Source: Pseudomonas sp. ANT_J12
Lineage (GTDB): Bacteria; Pseudomonadota; Gammaproteobacteria; Pseudomonadales; Pseudomonadaceae
Length of the DNA stretch: 64,000 bases
NCBI RefSeq assembly: GCF_008370045.1
Contig: NZ_VOBN01000001.1
Span: 310,001 to 374,000 of the forward strand
Reading direction: 5' to 3'
A program made the position numbers and the translations under genes. The notes below the pieces were generated by a model, which was given only the letters and a program-made list of their open reading frames with translations, was not told the DNA's origin and made no database searches. The stretch's first letter is position 1, and the number at the start of each line of letters is the position of its first letter. Of this stretch, positions 1 to 8,635 are shown piece after piece.

Positions 1-116
1 GGCCGCGTGCCGTTCTAGGCTCCGCAGGCCAGTAATGCGTCCCGTGCAGACAGTGCAGCAGTGGATCCAAGTTCTACACTCAAGCCATCACTTCGCCAAA
101 AACAAGAAGATCGCCG

Positions 117-707
117 ATGAACGCCAATGCCCGCTTCACCCACATGCAGGACGGCACGCAAGAAGACTGGGCGATCATCGCCGCCGACTTCAGTGCCTAC
201 GCGAAGCAATTGCCGACACGGATTGTGGCGCACCTGAAATTACTGGAGGGTGACTTTGGTGGCTTCCCGGTGGATCGCCTGACCCATTCCCTGCAAACCG
301 CCACCCGCGCCTTTCGCGATGGCCGCGACGAGGAATACGTGGTCTGCGCCCTGCTCCACGACATCGGCGACACCCTCGGCTCCTACAATCACCCGGACAT
401 CGCCGCCGCGATCCTCAAGCCCTTCGTCAGCGCCGAGAATTTGTGGATGGTGGAGCAACACGGGATCTTCCAGGGCTATTACTTCTTCCATCACCTGGGG
501 ATGGACCGGCACCTGCGCGAGCAATTCAGCGGGCACCCGCAGTACCAGGCGACCATTGAATTCTGTGCCAAATACGATGCGGCGGCGTTTGATCCGGCGT
601 ATGAGCATTTGCCGTTGAGTTTCTTCGAACCGATGATGGAGCGGTTGTTTGCGCAGCCGAAGCATTCGATTTACAAGGCGGCGATGGAAGAGCACGCGCC
701 AGCCTGA
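117..707 (+). CDS. HD-domain phosphohydrolase-like protein
   Basis: A 196-residue protein with a metal-dependent HD fold. His57 (in RLTHSLQ) and the His81-Asp82 pair (in LLHDIGD) are visible, with a further NHPD around residues 91-94, as in small predicted phosphohydrolases related to inositol oxygenase and MioX-like HD proteins. There is no signal peptide or membrane segment, so it is probably cytosolic. The ATG at 117 gives the full domain; upstream there is only a weak purine stretch (AAGAAG). The substrate is not deducible. It converges on the metallophosphoesterase gene across a REP-like hairpin. The family call is fairly firm; the exact activity is unknown. Confidence 0.75.
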   Translation: MNANARFTHMQDGTQEDWAIIAADFSAYAKQLPTRIVAHLKLLEGDFGGFPVDRLTHSLQTATRAFRDGRDEEYVVCALLHDIGDTLGSYNHPDIAAAILKPFVSAENLWMVEQHGIFQGYYFFHHLGMDRHLREQFSGHPQYQATIEFCAKYDAAAFDPAYEHLPLSFFEPMMERLFAQPKHSIYKAAMEEHAPA

Positions 708-730
708 GATCAGGGTGATTGTGATGGCCT

Positions 731-799
731 CTTCGCGGGCAAGCCTCGCTCCTTCAGGGAAATGCATTCCAACCGTAGCAGCGAGGCTTGCCCGCGAAG
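731..799. repeat. REP-type inverted repeat
   Basis: Two 20-bp arms (CTTCGCGGGCAAGCCTCGCT and its complement) separated by about 29 bp, lying between two convergent genes. The same family recurs at 33661-33750. It probably folds into a hairpin in both transcripts and may protect or terminate them. Confidence 0.8.
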
Positions 800-812
800 G
801 CGTCTGACTTTC

Positions 813-1628
813 CTACGCCGGCTCCGCGATTTTCACCGCTTTCAACTCCGCCTCCCGCGCCTGGGCATCCGCCAGGCGATACAGCTCGATCGACCCGTCC
901 CAATGCTCGATCAGCGCCGTGCACGACTCCACCCAATCTCCGCAATTGAGGTAATCCACCCCGCCGACCTTGCGAATCTCGGCATGGTGAATGTGCCCGC
1001 ACACCACGCCATGCAACTCGCGTTTGACGCATTCGTGGGCGATGGCTTCTTCGAAGTCGCTGATGAAGCTGACTGCGGTTTTCACCTTGTGCTTGAGGTA
1101 TGCCGACAACGACCAATAGCCGTAGCCATAGCGGGCGCGCCAATGGTTGAGCCAGCGGTTGAGGGTCAGGGTGAATTCGTAGGCCGAGTCGCCGAGAAAG
1201 GCCAGCCAGCGGTGATAACGAGTGATCACGTCGAACTGGTCGCCGTGGATTACCAGCAGATGCCGGCCATCGGCGGTCACGTGCACCGCCTCGTCCACCA
1301 ACTGGATGTTGCCCAGGATCAGCTTCGAATATCGACGCAGGAATTCGTCGTGGTTGCCGGTGACGTAGATCACCTCGGTGCCGCGCTTGCTCATGGTCAG
1401 CAAACGGCGGATCACGTTGGTGTGGGCCTGGGGCCAATACATGCCGCTGCGCAGTTTCCAGCCATCGATGATGTCGCCCACCAGATAGACCTTGTCCGCA
1501 TGGTAGCCCTTGAGAAACTGCGACAGGTGCTCAGCCTGGCAATCCCTCGTGCCCAAATGCACATCGGAAATCCATAGGGTGCGCACACGTTGTTTACGGC
1601 TGGGTTTGGCGAGCTCGGCGCTGGTCAT
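813..1628 (-). CDS. UDP-2,3-diacylglucosamine diphosphatase-like metallophosphoesterase
   Basis: A 271-residue calcineurin-type phosphoesterase of the LpxH-like family. The metal-binding motifs are in order: SDVHLG near residue 22, GDIIDGW near 52, GNHDE near 92 and CGHIHH near the C-terminal third. True LpxH hydrolyses UDP-2,3-diacylglucosamine in lipid A synthesis. This protein carries the same motifs but is longer than E. coli LpxH (240 aa) and resembles the second LpxH-like paralogue common in pseudomonads, so the substrate is uncertain. I chose ATG 1628 because a GAGGG ribosome site lies 6 bp upstream; an in-frame TTG at 1634 is less likely. Confidence 0.75.
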   Translation of the reverse strand: MTSAELAKPSRKQRVRTLWISDVHLGTRDCQAEHLSQFLKGYHADKVYLVGDIIDGWKLRSGMYWPQAHTNVIRRLLTMSKRGTEVIYVTGNHDEFLRRYSKLILGNIQLVDEAVHVTADGRHLLVIHGDQFDVITRYHRWLAFLGDSAYEFTLTLNRWLNHWRARYGYGYWSLSAYLKHKVKTAVSFISDFEEAIAHECVKRELHGVVCGHIHHAEIRKVGGVDYLNCGDWVESCTALIEHWDGSIELYRLADAQAREAELKAVKIAEPA

Positions 1629-1755
1629 GGGCAACCCTCTGCGATGTTTTTACAAGCTTGCGCCGGTCGGATTAATTGCCCATGACAGCGGCGAGTCAAT
1701 CCTGTGACAGCGCCCGGCCGGTGTAGACTGGCCGCACCTTGCCCGGAGACCTGCG

Positions 1756-2520
1756 ATGAGACCGCTCCTCACGCTGCGCCAGTACACCGAAGACCTGATC
1801 ATCCACAGCCACGACCACGCGCAACTGGTGTTCGGGCTCTCGGGTGCGCTGGATTTCGAGGTCGGCGGCCATGGCAGCCAGGTGATCCAGCAGAGTTTCG
1901 TGGTGGTCCCGTCCGGCATGCACCACGCCTGCGGCAGCGCCAACGGCAGTCGTTGCCTGGTGCTGGATGTGCCGAGCGATCAGTGGGTTTCGCAATCGTT
2001 GGGCGAACACGCCGACGCCAGCCGCCGCTTGCTCGACAACGCCGGACGGCTGCCACTGGATGCCGGGCAAAGCCAATTGGTCAGTTGGCTGGCGGGCAGC
2101 CCGGTGAGCGATCCGCTGATAGCCCAGCAAGGCGCGGTGCTGTTGCTGGCCAGTCTCAATAACGTCAAACCGGACGCCATCGGTGGGCGGCGCCTGCCGT
2201 ATGCGGCGATGAATGCGCACATCGATCAACACGCGGCCTATCCGCTGCAAGTGGCCGACCTGGCGCGCATTGCCGACCTCTCCAGCGCTCGGCTGCACGC
2301 GCGATTCGTGGCGGAATGCGGGCAGACGCCGATGGACTACATTCGCAGTCGGCGCTTGCACATCGCGGTGGGGTTGTTGCGGGATACGCCATTGCCGATT
2401 GGCGAGATTGCCAGCCGCGTCGGCTACAGCTCACAAAGTGCGTTTGCGGCAGCGGTGTTGCGCGAGTTTGGCGCATCGCCCGGGACATTGCGGCGCGAGG
2501 CTGGCGACAAAAGACGATAG
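1756..2520 (+). CDS. AraC-family transcriptional regulator
   Basis: A 254-residue regulator with an N-terminal cupin-like sensing domain (HSHDHAQLVFGLSG near the start, typical of metal or small-molecule cupins) and a C-terminal double helix-turn-helix. The second HTH is recognisable as IGEIASRVGYSSQSAF followed by the family's FRREFG-like segment. The start has a GGAG site about 7 bp upstream. It lies 70 bp ahead of an EamA exporter gene on the same strand, a common regulator/exporter arrangement, so it may control that gene. The ligand is unknown. Confidence 0.8.
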   Translation: MRPLLTLRQYTEDLIIHSHDHAQLVFGLSGALDFEVGGHGSQVIQQSFVVVPSGMHHACGSANGSRCLVLDVPSDQWVSQSLGEHADASRRLLDNAGRLPLDAGQSQLVSWLAGSPVSDPLIAQQGAVLLLASLNNVKPDAIGGRRLPYAAMNAHIDQHAAYPLQVADLARIADLSSARLHARFVAECGQTPMDYIRSRRLHIAVGLLRDTPLPIGEIASRVGYSSQSAFAAAVLREFGASPGTLRREAGDKRR

Positions 2521-2590
2521 TCTGCCGACAGACAGGCCGGGGCATTACGCGGTTCAATGGCCCGACTCAACACGTTTATCAAGGACTGCA

Positions 2591-3481
2591 ATGACTCCCC
2601 GTACCGCCCTCGGCGCCCTGCATATCGGCGCATTGATGTTTGGCCTGACCGGCGTGTTCGGCAAACTCGCGGCCGCCTCCCCCGCCGTCATCGTTTTCGG
2701 CCGTGCGGCGTTCGCGGTGCTGGCCCTGGCATTTTTTGCGCGGTTCGCCAGCAACACCCGTTGGCAGAAACTTGAAGCCGTGGACTGGCGCCGCCTGCTG
2801 CTCAGCGGCTTGTTGTTGGCCGGGCATTGGGTCAGTTTTTTTATCGCGGTGAAAGTCGCGGGGGTGGCGATTGCGACCCTGGGCTTTGCCAGTTTCCCCG
2901 CGTTTACCGTGATCCTCGAAGGGCTGATTTTCCGCGAGCGCATCCGCGCCAATGAAATCCTGTTGGTGGTACTGGTCAGCGTAGGCCTGGTGCTCGTTAC
3001 CCCCGCCTTCGACCTGGGCACCGGCGCGACCGTCGGCCTGCTCTGGGCCGTGGGTTCCGGTTTGCTGTTCGCCCTGCTGTCCCTGACCAACCGCGCCAGT
3101 TCCGGGCGCATCCCCGCGGTGCAGGCCGCGCTGTGCCAGAACGTGGTGGTCGCACTGTGCCTGCTGCCGGTGGCGGCGCCGCAGTTGAGCGAAGTGCACG
3201 CCCTCGACTGGTTGTGGATCGGCCTGCTCGGGGTGTTCTGCACCGGCGTTGCCCATAGCCTGTTCGTTGCCAGCCTGGCGGTGATCAAGGCGCGGACCGC
3301 CGCGGTGGTGTTTGCCATGGAGCCGATCTACGGCATCACCGTGGCCTGGCTGCTGTTCGATGAAAACCCGACCCCGCGCATGTTGCTCGGCGGTGCATTG
3401 ATCATCGTCGCCATCGTGGTCAGCAGTCGGTTATCCGGCAGCAGCAAGAAAACCGTGGCCGCCGAAGCCGCCTCTCACTGA
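2591..3481 (+). CDS. EamA/DMT-family transporter
   Basis: A 296-residue inner-membrane protein with about ten hydrophobic segments arranged as two EamA repeats, as in drug/metabolite exporters such as RhaT and YdcZ relatives. The second repeat contains the typical AMEPIYG element near residue 240, followed by the last two helices. ATG 2591 is chosen because the long upstream extension of this frame runs back through the AraC gene and is not membrane-like. It follows the AraC gene by 70 bp. Its last 7 bp overlap the end of the convergent SelW-like gene. The substrate is unknown. Confidence 0.8.
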   Translation: MTPRTALGALHIGALMFGLTGVFGKLAAASPAVIVFGRAAFAVLALAFFARFASNTRWQKLEAVDWRRLLLSGLLLAGHWVSFFIAVKVAGVAIATLGFASFPAFTVILEGLIFRERIRANEILLVVLVSVGLVLVTPAFDLGTGATVGLLWAVGSGLLFALLSLTNRASSGRIPAVQAALCQNVVVALCLLPVAAPQLSEVHALDWLWIGLLGVFCTGVAHSLFVASLAVIKARTAAVVFAMEPIYGITVAWLLFDENPTPRMLLGGALIIVAIVVSSRLSGSSKKTVAAEAASH

Positions 3482-3762
3482 GTGCGGTCGTTGTGCCCGA
3501 GGTCGCGGTCCGGGTCGATCTGATCCCGGACCCGTTGCTTGAGCACCTTGGCCTCGGGGAAACCGCCGTCGGCCTTGCGCTCCCAGATTTGCACCTCGTT
3601 ACAAAAGATATGAAAGACCCCGCCCGTGCCCGGCACCAGGGACACCTTGCCCAAATCATCGCCAAAGGTGCTGAGCAGTTCCTGGGCCAGCCAGGCGGCG
3701 CGCAACAGCCACTGGCATTGCGTGCAATACGTGATGACGATTTCCGGTTTTTGCATGGTCAT
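3475..3762 (-). CDS. SelT/SelW/SelH-family (Rdx) thioredoxin-like protein
   Basis: A 95-residue protein of the Rdx family. It begins with the characteristic beta strand and a CxxC pair (YCTQCQW, Cys13 and Cys16) and continues with the family's LVPGTGGVFHI strand region. Eukaryotic homologues carry selenocysteine in this motif; here both positions are cysteine. The expected role is a small cytosolic redox protein. An AGGAG site lies 11 bp before the start. The stop codon overlaps the 3' end of the convergent EamA gene by 7 bp. Confidence 0.85.
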   Translation of the reverse strand: MTMQKPEIVITYCTQCQWLLRAAWLAQELLSTFGDDLGKVSLVPGTGGVFHIFCNEVQIWERKADGGFPEAKVLKQRVRDQIDPDRDLGHNDRTQ

Positions 3763-3834
3763 GATCGCTGAAACTCCTGAGCCAGAGGGGCGCCGCTATA
3801 ATAGCCGCCTTTGTCGCTTGCCCCGAGATTCACG

Positions 3835-6024
3835 ATGCGCCGTTTATTCTGTTGCCTGTTGCTTTGCCTCCTCCCCCTGATCGCCCAAGCCGTCGATGCG
3901 CCCCGACCGAAAATCGGCCTGGTGCTGTCCGGCGGCGCCGCCCGTGGCCTTGCCCACATTGGGGTGCTCAAGGCGTTGGAAGAACAAGGCATCAAGATCG
4001 ATGCGATTGCCGGCACCAGCATGGGCGCGGTAATCGGCGGGCTCTACGCCTCGGGCTACAAGATCGATGAGCTGGAAAAACTGGCGCTGAACATCGACTG
4101 GCAACAGGCCCTGTCAGACGCACCGCCGCGCGAAGACGTGCCGTTCCGGCGCAAGCAGGATGACCGGGACTTCCTGGTGAAACAGAAGCTGAGTTTTCGC
4201 GATGACGGCAGCCTCGGCCTGCCGCTCGGGGTGATTCAAGGCCAGAACCTGGCCTTGTTGCTGGAAAGCCTGCTGGCCCACGCCAGCGACACCCGCGACT
4301 TCGACAAACTGCCGATCCCGTTCCGCGCGGTCGCCACCGACATTTCCACCGGCGAAAAAGTCGTGTTCCGCAAAGGCCATTTGCCCCAGGTGATCCGCGC
4401 CAGCATGTCGATCCCGGCGGTGTTTGCCCCGGTCGAGCTGGGCGGTCGGCTGCTGGTGGACGGCGGCATGACCGACAACATCCCGCTGGATGTGGCGCGG
4501 GAGATGGGCGTCGATATCGCCATCGTGGTCGACATCGGCACCCCGCTGCGCAACCGCAAACAATTGACCACCGTGGTCGATGTGCTGAACCAGTCGATTA
4601 CCCTGATGACCCGGCGCAACTCCGAAGAACAACTCGCCGCCCTGCACAAGGACGACGTGCTGATTCAGCCGTCACTCGCCAGTTTCGGCGTGACTGATTT
4701 CGGCCGCGCCCAGGACATGATCGACGCCGGTTACCGCGCCACCAAAATCCTCGAACCGCGCCTGACCCAACTCAAACCGGCGCAAGCGCTGGATGCCGAA
4801 CTGACCGCCGCCCGGGCACCGAGCCAGCGCACGCCGATCATCACCGCGATCAAGGTGGAAAACGACTCGAAAGTCGGCGACGACGTGATTCGCTACTACA
4901 TTCGCCAACACGTCGGCGAACCGCTGGACATGGGCCGCCTGCAAACCGACATGGGCACCCTGTACGGCCTCGATTACTTCGAACAGGTGCAATACCGCGT
5001 GGTGCACAAGGGCGAGGATCACACCCTGGTGATCAGCGCCCGGGGCAAGCGCAGCGGCACCGATTACCTGCGGGTCGGCTTGAACCTGTCGGACGACATG
5101 CGTGGCGACAGCGCCTTCAACCTCGGCGCCAGTTACCGGGTCAACGGCATCAATCGCCTCGGCGCCGAATGGCTGACCCGGGCGCAGCTCGGCGACAAAC
5201 AGGAACTCTACAGCGAGTTCTATCAACCGCTGGACGTCGGTTCACGCTATTTCATCGCGCCCTACGCGGCGTTTGAAGCGCAGAACGTCGAGTCGATCCT
5301 GGATAACGACCCGATCGCCCAGTACCGCGTCGAACGTTATGGCTTCGGCCTGAATGTCGGCCGACAGATCGGCAATAGCGGCGAAATCCGCTTCGGCGTC
5401 GGCGAGGCCTGGGGCAAGGCGGACGTGCGCATCGGTGATCAGGACTTGCCGAGTGAAAGCTTCAACGAGGGTTTCTATCAGCTCAAGTATTCGTTCGACT
5501 CGTTCGACAACGTCTACTTCCCTCACGAAGGCAAGGACATCAGCCTCGCGTTCCGGCAATTCGAACCGGGGCTGGGCTCGGACCAACGTTACCGCCAGTG
5601 GGAGTTCAAACTGGACAAGGCCATGAGCAGCGGGCCCGACACCCTCATTCTCGGTGGGCGCTATGGCCGCACTTTGGACGATGCCAACGTGGTGACTTCA
5701 AGCTTCCTGCTCGGCGGCGCGCGGCAGTTGTCGGGGTTTCGCGAGGATGCGATTTCCGGGCAGAACATCAGCCTGATGCGCAGCGTTTATTACCGACGCC
5801 TGACACCGCGCTCCTACCTGCCGCTGGACTTCCCGCTGTACATCGGCGGCTCGCTGGAACGCGGCCGGGCGTGGAACAACGACAATGCGTTCGACAGCGG
5901 CTACATCAACGCCGCCAGCGTGTTCATCGGTTTCGACACACCGCTGGGGCCGCTGAACTTCAGCTATGGCCTCAATGATGCGGATGAGCAGGCGGTTTAT
6001 CTGAATTTGGGGCAGACGTTCTGA
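3835..6024 (+). CDS. plpD: Patatin-like type Vd autotransporter phospholipase PlpD
   Basis: A 729-residue protein. A signal peptide (MRRLFCCLLLCLLPLIAQA) leads into a patatin lipase domain with the GGAARG oxyanion loop (33-38), nucleophile Ser62 in GTSMG and catalytic Asp209 in VDGG. A POTRA-like region follows (about 320-400), then a 16-strand Omp85-type barrel ending in an aromatic residue (NLGQTF). This is the domain order of P. aeruginosa PlpD (PA3339), a secreted phospholipase A1. The frame is open from a TTG at 3811, but ATG 3835 starts the signal peptide cleanly. A TATAAT lies at 3797-3802 with no convincing -35. The neighbours (FimV-like, MarR, RecQ) match the order around PA3339-PA3344. 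Confidence 0.92.
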   Translation: MRRLFCCLLLCLLPLIAQAVDAPRPKIGLVLSGGAARGLAHIGVLKALEEQGIKIDAIAGTSMGAVIGGLYASGYKIDELEKLALNIDWQQALSDAPPREDVPFRRKQDDRDFLVKQKLSFRDDGSLGLPLGVIQGQNLALLLESLLAHASDTRDFDKLPIPFRAVATDISTGEKVVFRKGHLPQVIRASMSIPAVFAPVELGGRLLVDGGMTDNIPLDVAREMGVDIAIVVDIGTPLRNRKQLTTVVDVLNQSITLMTRRNSEEQLAALHKDDVLIQPSLASFGVTDFGRAQDMIDAGYRATKILEPRLTQLKPAQALDAELTAARAPSQRTPIITAIKVENDSKVGDDVIRYYIRQHVGEPLDMGRLQTDMGTLYGLDYFEQVQYRVVHKGEDHTLVISARGKRSGTDYLRVGLNLSDDMRGDSAFNLGASYRVNGINRLGAEWLTRAQLGDKQELYSEFYQPLDVGSRYFIAPYAAFEAQNVESILDNDPIAQYRVERYGFGLNVGRQIGNSGEIRFGVGEAWGKADVRIGDQDLPSESFNEGFYQLKYSFDSFDNVYFPHEGKDISLAFRQFEPGLGSDQRYRQWEFKLDKAMSSGPDTLILGGRYGRTLDDANVVTSSFLLGGARQLSGFREDAISGQNISLMRSVYYRRLTPRSYLPLDFPLYIGGSLERGRAWNNDNAFDSGYINAASVFIGFDTPLGPLNFSYGLNDADEQAVYLNLGQTF

Positions 6025-6054
6025 GCGCCGACCCGATGGCAAAACACTGAACCC

Positions 6055-6186
6055 TGTGGCGAGGTAGCTTACTCCCGCTGGGCTGCAGAGCAGCCCCAAA
6101 ACCTGCACAGCCAGTGTGTCAGGTACACCGTGAGCGTTGAAATAACCTCTGCTGCGCAGCCGAGCGGGAGCAAGCTCCTTCGCCAC
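6055..6186. repeat. REPIN-like inverted repeat
   Basis: Left arm 6055-6097 (TGTGGCGAGG start, then a second GGCTGCAGAGCAGCC hairpin) and right arm 6148-6186 (GCTGCGCAGCC, ending CGCCACA), about 50 bp apart. It is the most diverged member of the group at 12179, 28749, 36356 and 49100. It sits between the convergent ends of plpD and the FimV-like gene. Confidence 0.8.
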
Positions 6187-6206
6187 AATGGATCACATGC
6201 CAAGGA

Positions 6207-7952
6207 TCAGCGGATGCCGGCCAATAAGTTGCGCGCAGTCTGCTTCAGCGGTTCGTCGCCTTCCTTGAGCAATTCGTTGAGCAGCTCGATGGCGCTGTCC
6301 AGATCACCGTCATCGATGCAGGTCTGGGCTTGTTCCAGTTTCCCGGCGCTGCTCGGCAATGGCTCAAGCTCCAGCGCCGGACCCGGCTCGCTGAAGGCGT
6401 CGAGGAAGCTGTCGTCCAGGGATTCCGCCTCGGGTACGGCATCCCACTCCAGCTCCGGTTCGCCCAACGCCGGCTCATCCGGCATTTCGAAAACGTCGGG
6501 CATTACGTGCAGATTGGACGTGAACGCGGGTTCGTCCGGCGGCGTCGATGGTTTGGCCGCCGGTGCGTCGTCGAACGGGCTGACCAGATCCCAATTGGAA
6601 TCCATCGACAGGTCGTCCAGATTCAGCTGGAACTCATCACGAGGTGCGGCTTCGGCCACCGCCGCCGCAACGGGTGGAATGACCGCCGTCGGCGCAATGG
6701 CCGCGATCGGGGTGGCATTCGCCAGTTTCGGGAAGCGGGCGCGAATGTCCGTCAGTTGCTGCGGGTCAAACCCGGCGTCACGCAGGCTGCTTTCCTGCGC
6801 GTCATAGGCCGCCACGTCCCCCTGCTTACCCAGCACCTCCAACAGTTGCACGGCCAGGTCGGTACGTTGCGGTTCCTTGACCAACGCCTCACGCAACAGG
6901 CCGGCCGCTTCGGAAAACCGACCATAAGCCAGGTAGATGCCCACGCCTTCCAGCACATCGCCGACGGGGGTTTCTTCGTGGTGATCGGGGACTTTCGCGA
7001 GACTGAGCGACGATGGCTGCACCTCTTGCGCGGGCTCATCGGGGGTCATCGATAACGGCTCGGTCAGCGCTTGCTGCCGCTGGCGGCGAATAAACAATCC
7101 CAGCAGCACCAGCAGCACCAGCCCCAGCAATCCGGCCATCAACAGCCAGTTGCCGGTCTCGGGCTGTTCAACCACGACAGGTGCAGGTGCCACGGCGACT
7201 GGCGCGGCGGCTGGCGTCTGCGCGACTTCGGACAATCGGGTCTGCAAGTCGCTGACCTGCTTTCTCTCGTCGGCGATTTGCCCATCCTGGGTCTTGAGCC
7301 TGGCGTTCAACTCATCGATGGTTTTTTGCAGTTGCTGGTTTTGCAAGATGCTGGCGGCCAGTTGCTCGGCCACTGCATCGTTTGCTGGCGCTGCCACCGG
7401 TGGAGCTACGACTGCGGCGAGCGCAGCTGCTTTCGCCGAAGGTTTGGCCTTGGGGGCAACCGAAGGTTCGACGCTTGGGAACCCGGAAGTCGGCGCGCTG
7501 GCCGTCGGTTCGTCAGTCGCCGGAACAATCCCCGGCGAACCCGGTGGATCGATCAGCACGGTGAACTCACGCAGCAAGCGCCCGTTGGGCTGATTGAGTT
7601 GCACCAGGAAATTCAGGAAGGGTTCATTGACCGGTTTGCTGGAGGTCACCCGGATCAGCGCGCGATTACCCCGCAGGATCGGGGTGAATTTCAGGTTATT
7701 GAGGAAAAACACACGTTCGACGCCCGCACGGCTGAACTCGTCGGCCGTGGCCAGGCTGACCGACAGGTCGCCCTCCGCCAGACCGGAGGCATCCACCAGT
7801 GCGATGTCGGCGCTGAGCGGCTGGTTCAGCGCCGAATGCAGCGTGATGTCACCCAACCCAAGGGCAGGTGCCAATGCCGAGTAAGTGACCGCACCACCCA
7901 CCACAAGCAGCTGGGTGCAATACCGCAATACCACGTGCCAACTCTCGAGCAT
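6207..7952 (-). CDS. FimV/HubP-family polar-landmark-like protein
   Basis: A 581-residue single-pass protein. After a hydrophobic leader comes the FimV N-terminal periplasmic region (GDITLHSALNQPLSADIAL, RVFFLNNLKF, FLVQLNQPNGRLLREFTVL). A Pro/Ala linker and coiled coil (about 190-235) follow, then a transmembrane helix near 275-295 and an acidic cytoplasmic tail ending in a TPR-like C-terminal domain (QAQTCIDDGDLDSAIELLNELL). FimV proteins organise the cell pole and type IV pili. This one is shorter than FimV (about 900 aa) and shows no clear LysM, matching the second FimV-like gene next to plpD (PA3340 type). ATG 7952 is favoured over ATG 7958 because AAGGG is then 6-7 bp away. Confidence 0.8.
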   Translation of the reverse strand: MLESWHVVLRYCTQLLVVGGAVTYSALAPALGLGDITLHSALNQPLSADIALVDASGLAEGDLSVSLATADEFSRAGVERVFFLNNLKFTPILRGNRALIRVTSSKPVNEPFLNFLVQLNQPNGRLLREFTVLIDPPGSPGIVPATDEPTASAPTSGFPSVEPSVAPKAKPSAKAAALAAVVAPPVAAPANDAVAEQLAASILQNQQLQKTIDELNARLKTQDGQIADERKQVSDLQTRLSEVAQTPAAAPVAVAPAPVVVEQPETGNWLLMAGLLGLVLLVLLGLFIRRQRQQALTEPLSMTPDEPAQEVQPSSLSLAKVPDHHEETPVGDVLEGVGIYLAYGRFSEAAGLLREALVKEPQRTDLAVQLLEVLGKQGDVAAYDAQESSLRDAGFDPQQLTDIRARFPKLANATPIAAIAPTAVIPPVAAAVAEAAPRDEFQLNLDDLSMDSNWDLVSPFDDAPAAKPSTPPDEPAFTSNLHVMPDVFEMPDEPALGEPELEWDAVPEAESLDDSFLDAFSEPGPALELEPLPSSAGKLEQAQTCIDDGDLDSAIELLNELLKEGDEPLKQTARNLLAGIR

Positions 7953-8081
7953 GAGCATCCCTTAGATTAAGCAGAACCAACCTGTACGCGTTCGCACATC
8001 CGGTACGAACACGATATTGCCGAGTAGTTCTTTATAGTCTGCCCAACGGGGTATCTCAAAAACTCGGCGTCTGGATTTACC

Positions 8082-8516
8082 TCAAGATTTTTCGAGGTTG
8101 CCCAGGATGTGACCGTGCACCCGCATGCAGACCTTCAAATCCGCCTCATCGACGCCTTCAAACAGTTCGTGGCGCAGTTGGGTGGCAATGGTTTCGATTT
8201 GTTCGATCAACGGTCGAGCCGGAGCACAAAGGACGATTTTTTTCGCCCGGCGGTCTTCAACCACCGATTGACGCTGAACCAGGCCTTGGCTTTCCAGGCT
8301 GTCGAGCAAGCGGGCCAGGGTCGGCCCTTCGACGCCGACGCTTTGCGCCAGTTCGCGCTGGGTCGGGGCTTCATCGAAGCGCGCCAGGTGCAGCAGCACC
8401 AGCCATCGCGCCTGGGACAAACCCAGGCCGGCGAGACGGCGGTCCAGTTCGGCACGCCAGCCACGAGACATCTGGGCCAATTGCATGCCAAAGCGGTGTT
8501 GATCGGTTAACGGCAT
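8082..8516 (-). CDS. MarR-family transcriptional regulator
   Basis: A 144-residue winged-helix regulator of the MarR/SlyA type. The recognition helix region reads PTQRELAQSVGVEGPTLARLLDSLE and the wing carries the conserved DRRAK. Dimerisation helices flank it at both ends. It lies between the FimV-like gene and recQ, as PA3341 does in P. aeruginosa. Two overlapping dyads 35-53 bp upstream of its start are good autorepression operators. The effector molecule is unknown. Confidence 0.85.
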   Translation of the reverse strand: MPLTDQHRFGMQLAQMSRGWRAELDRRLAGLGLSQARWLVLLHLARFDEAPTQRELAQSVGVEGPTLARLLDSLESQGLVQRQSVVEDRRAKKIVLCAPARPLIEQIETIATQLRHELFEGVDEADLKVCMRVHGHILGNLEKS

Positions 8517-8550
8517 AAAAAACTCATGGTTAGGCTTAAATAGAGAAAAT

Positions 8551-8569
8551 CTAATTATTAGTCAGCTAA
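8551..8569. promoter_or_regulatory. Putative MarR operator (overlapping dyads)
   Basis: A perfect 11-bp palindrome CTAATTATTAG (8551-8561) overlaps TTAG-TCAG-CTAA (8558-8569), 35-53 bp upstream of the leftward marR start. Size, AT-rich sequence and position fit MarR-family operators. Inferred from sequence symmetry only. Confidence 0.45.
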
Positions 8570-8635
8570 GCATGACCTTTCGCTATAGGCAAGGTTTGCT
8601 CCGTACTGAATCGTTACATCTATGCGGTGGGTCAC

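Noticed and set aside
1..18. Possible 3' end of an upstream rightward gene (GRVPF then stop)
   Set aside because: Five codons are too few to distinguish from chance; the rest of the gene would lie outside the window.
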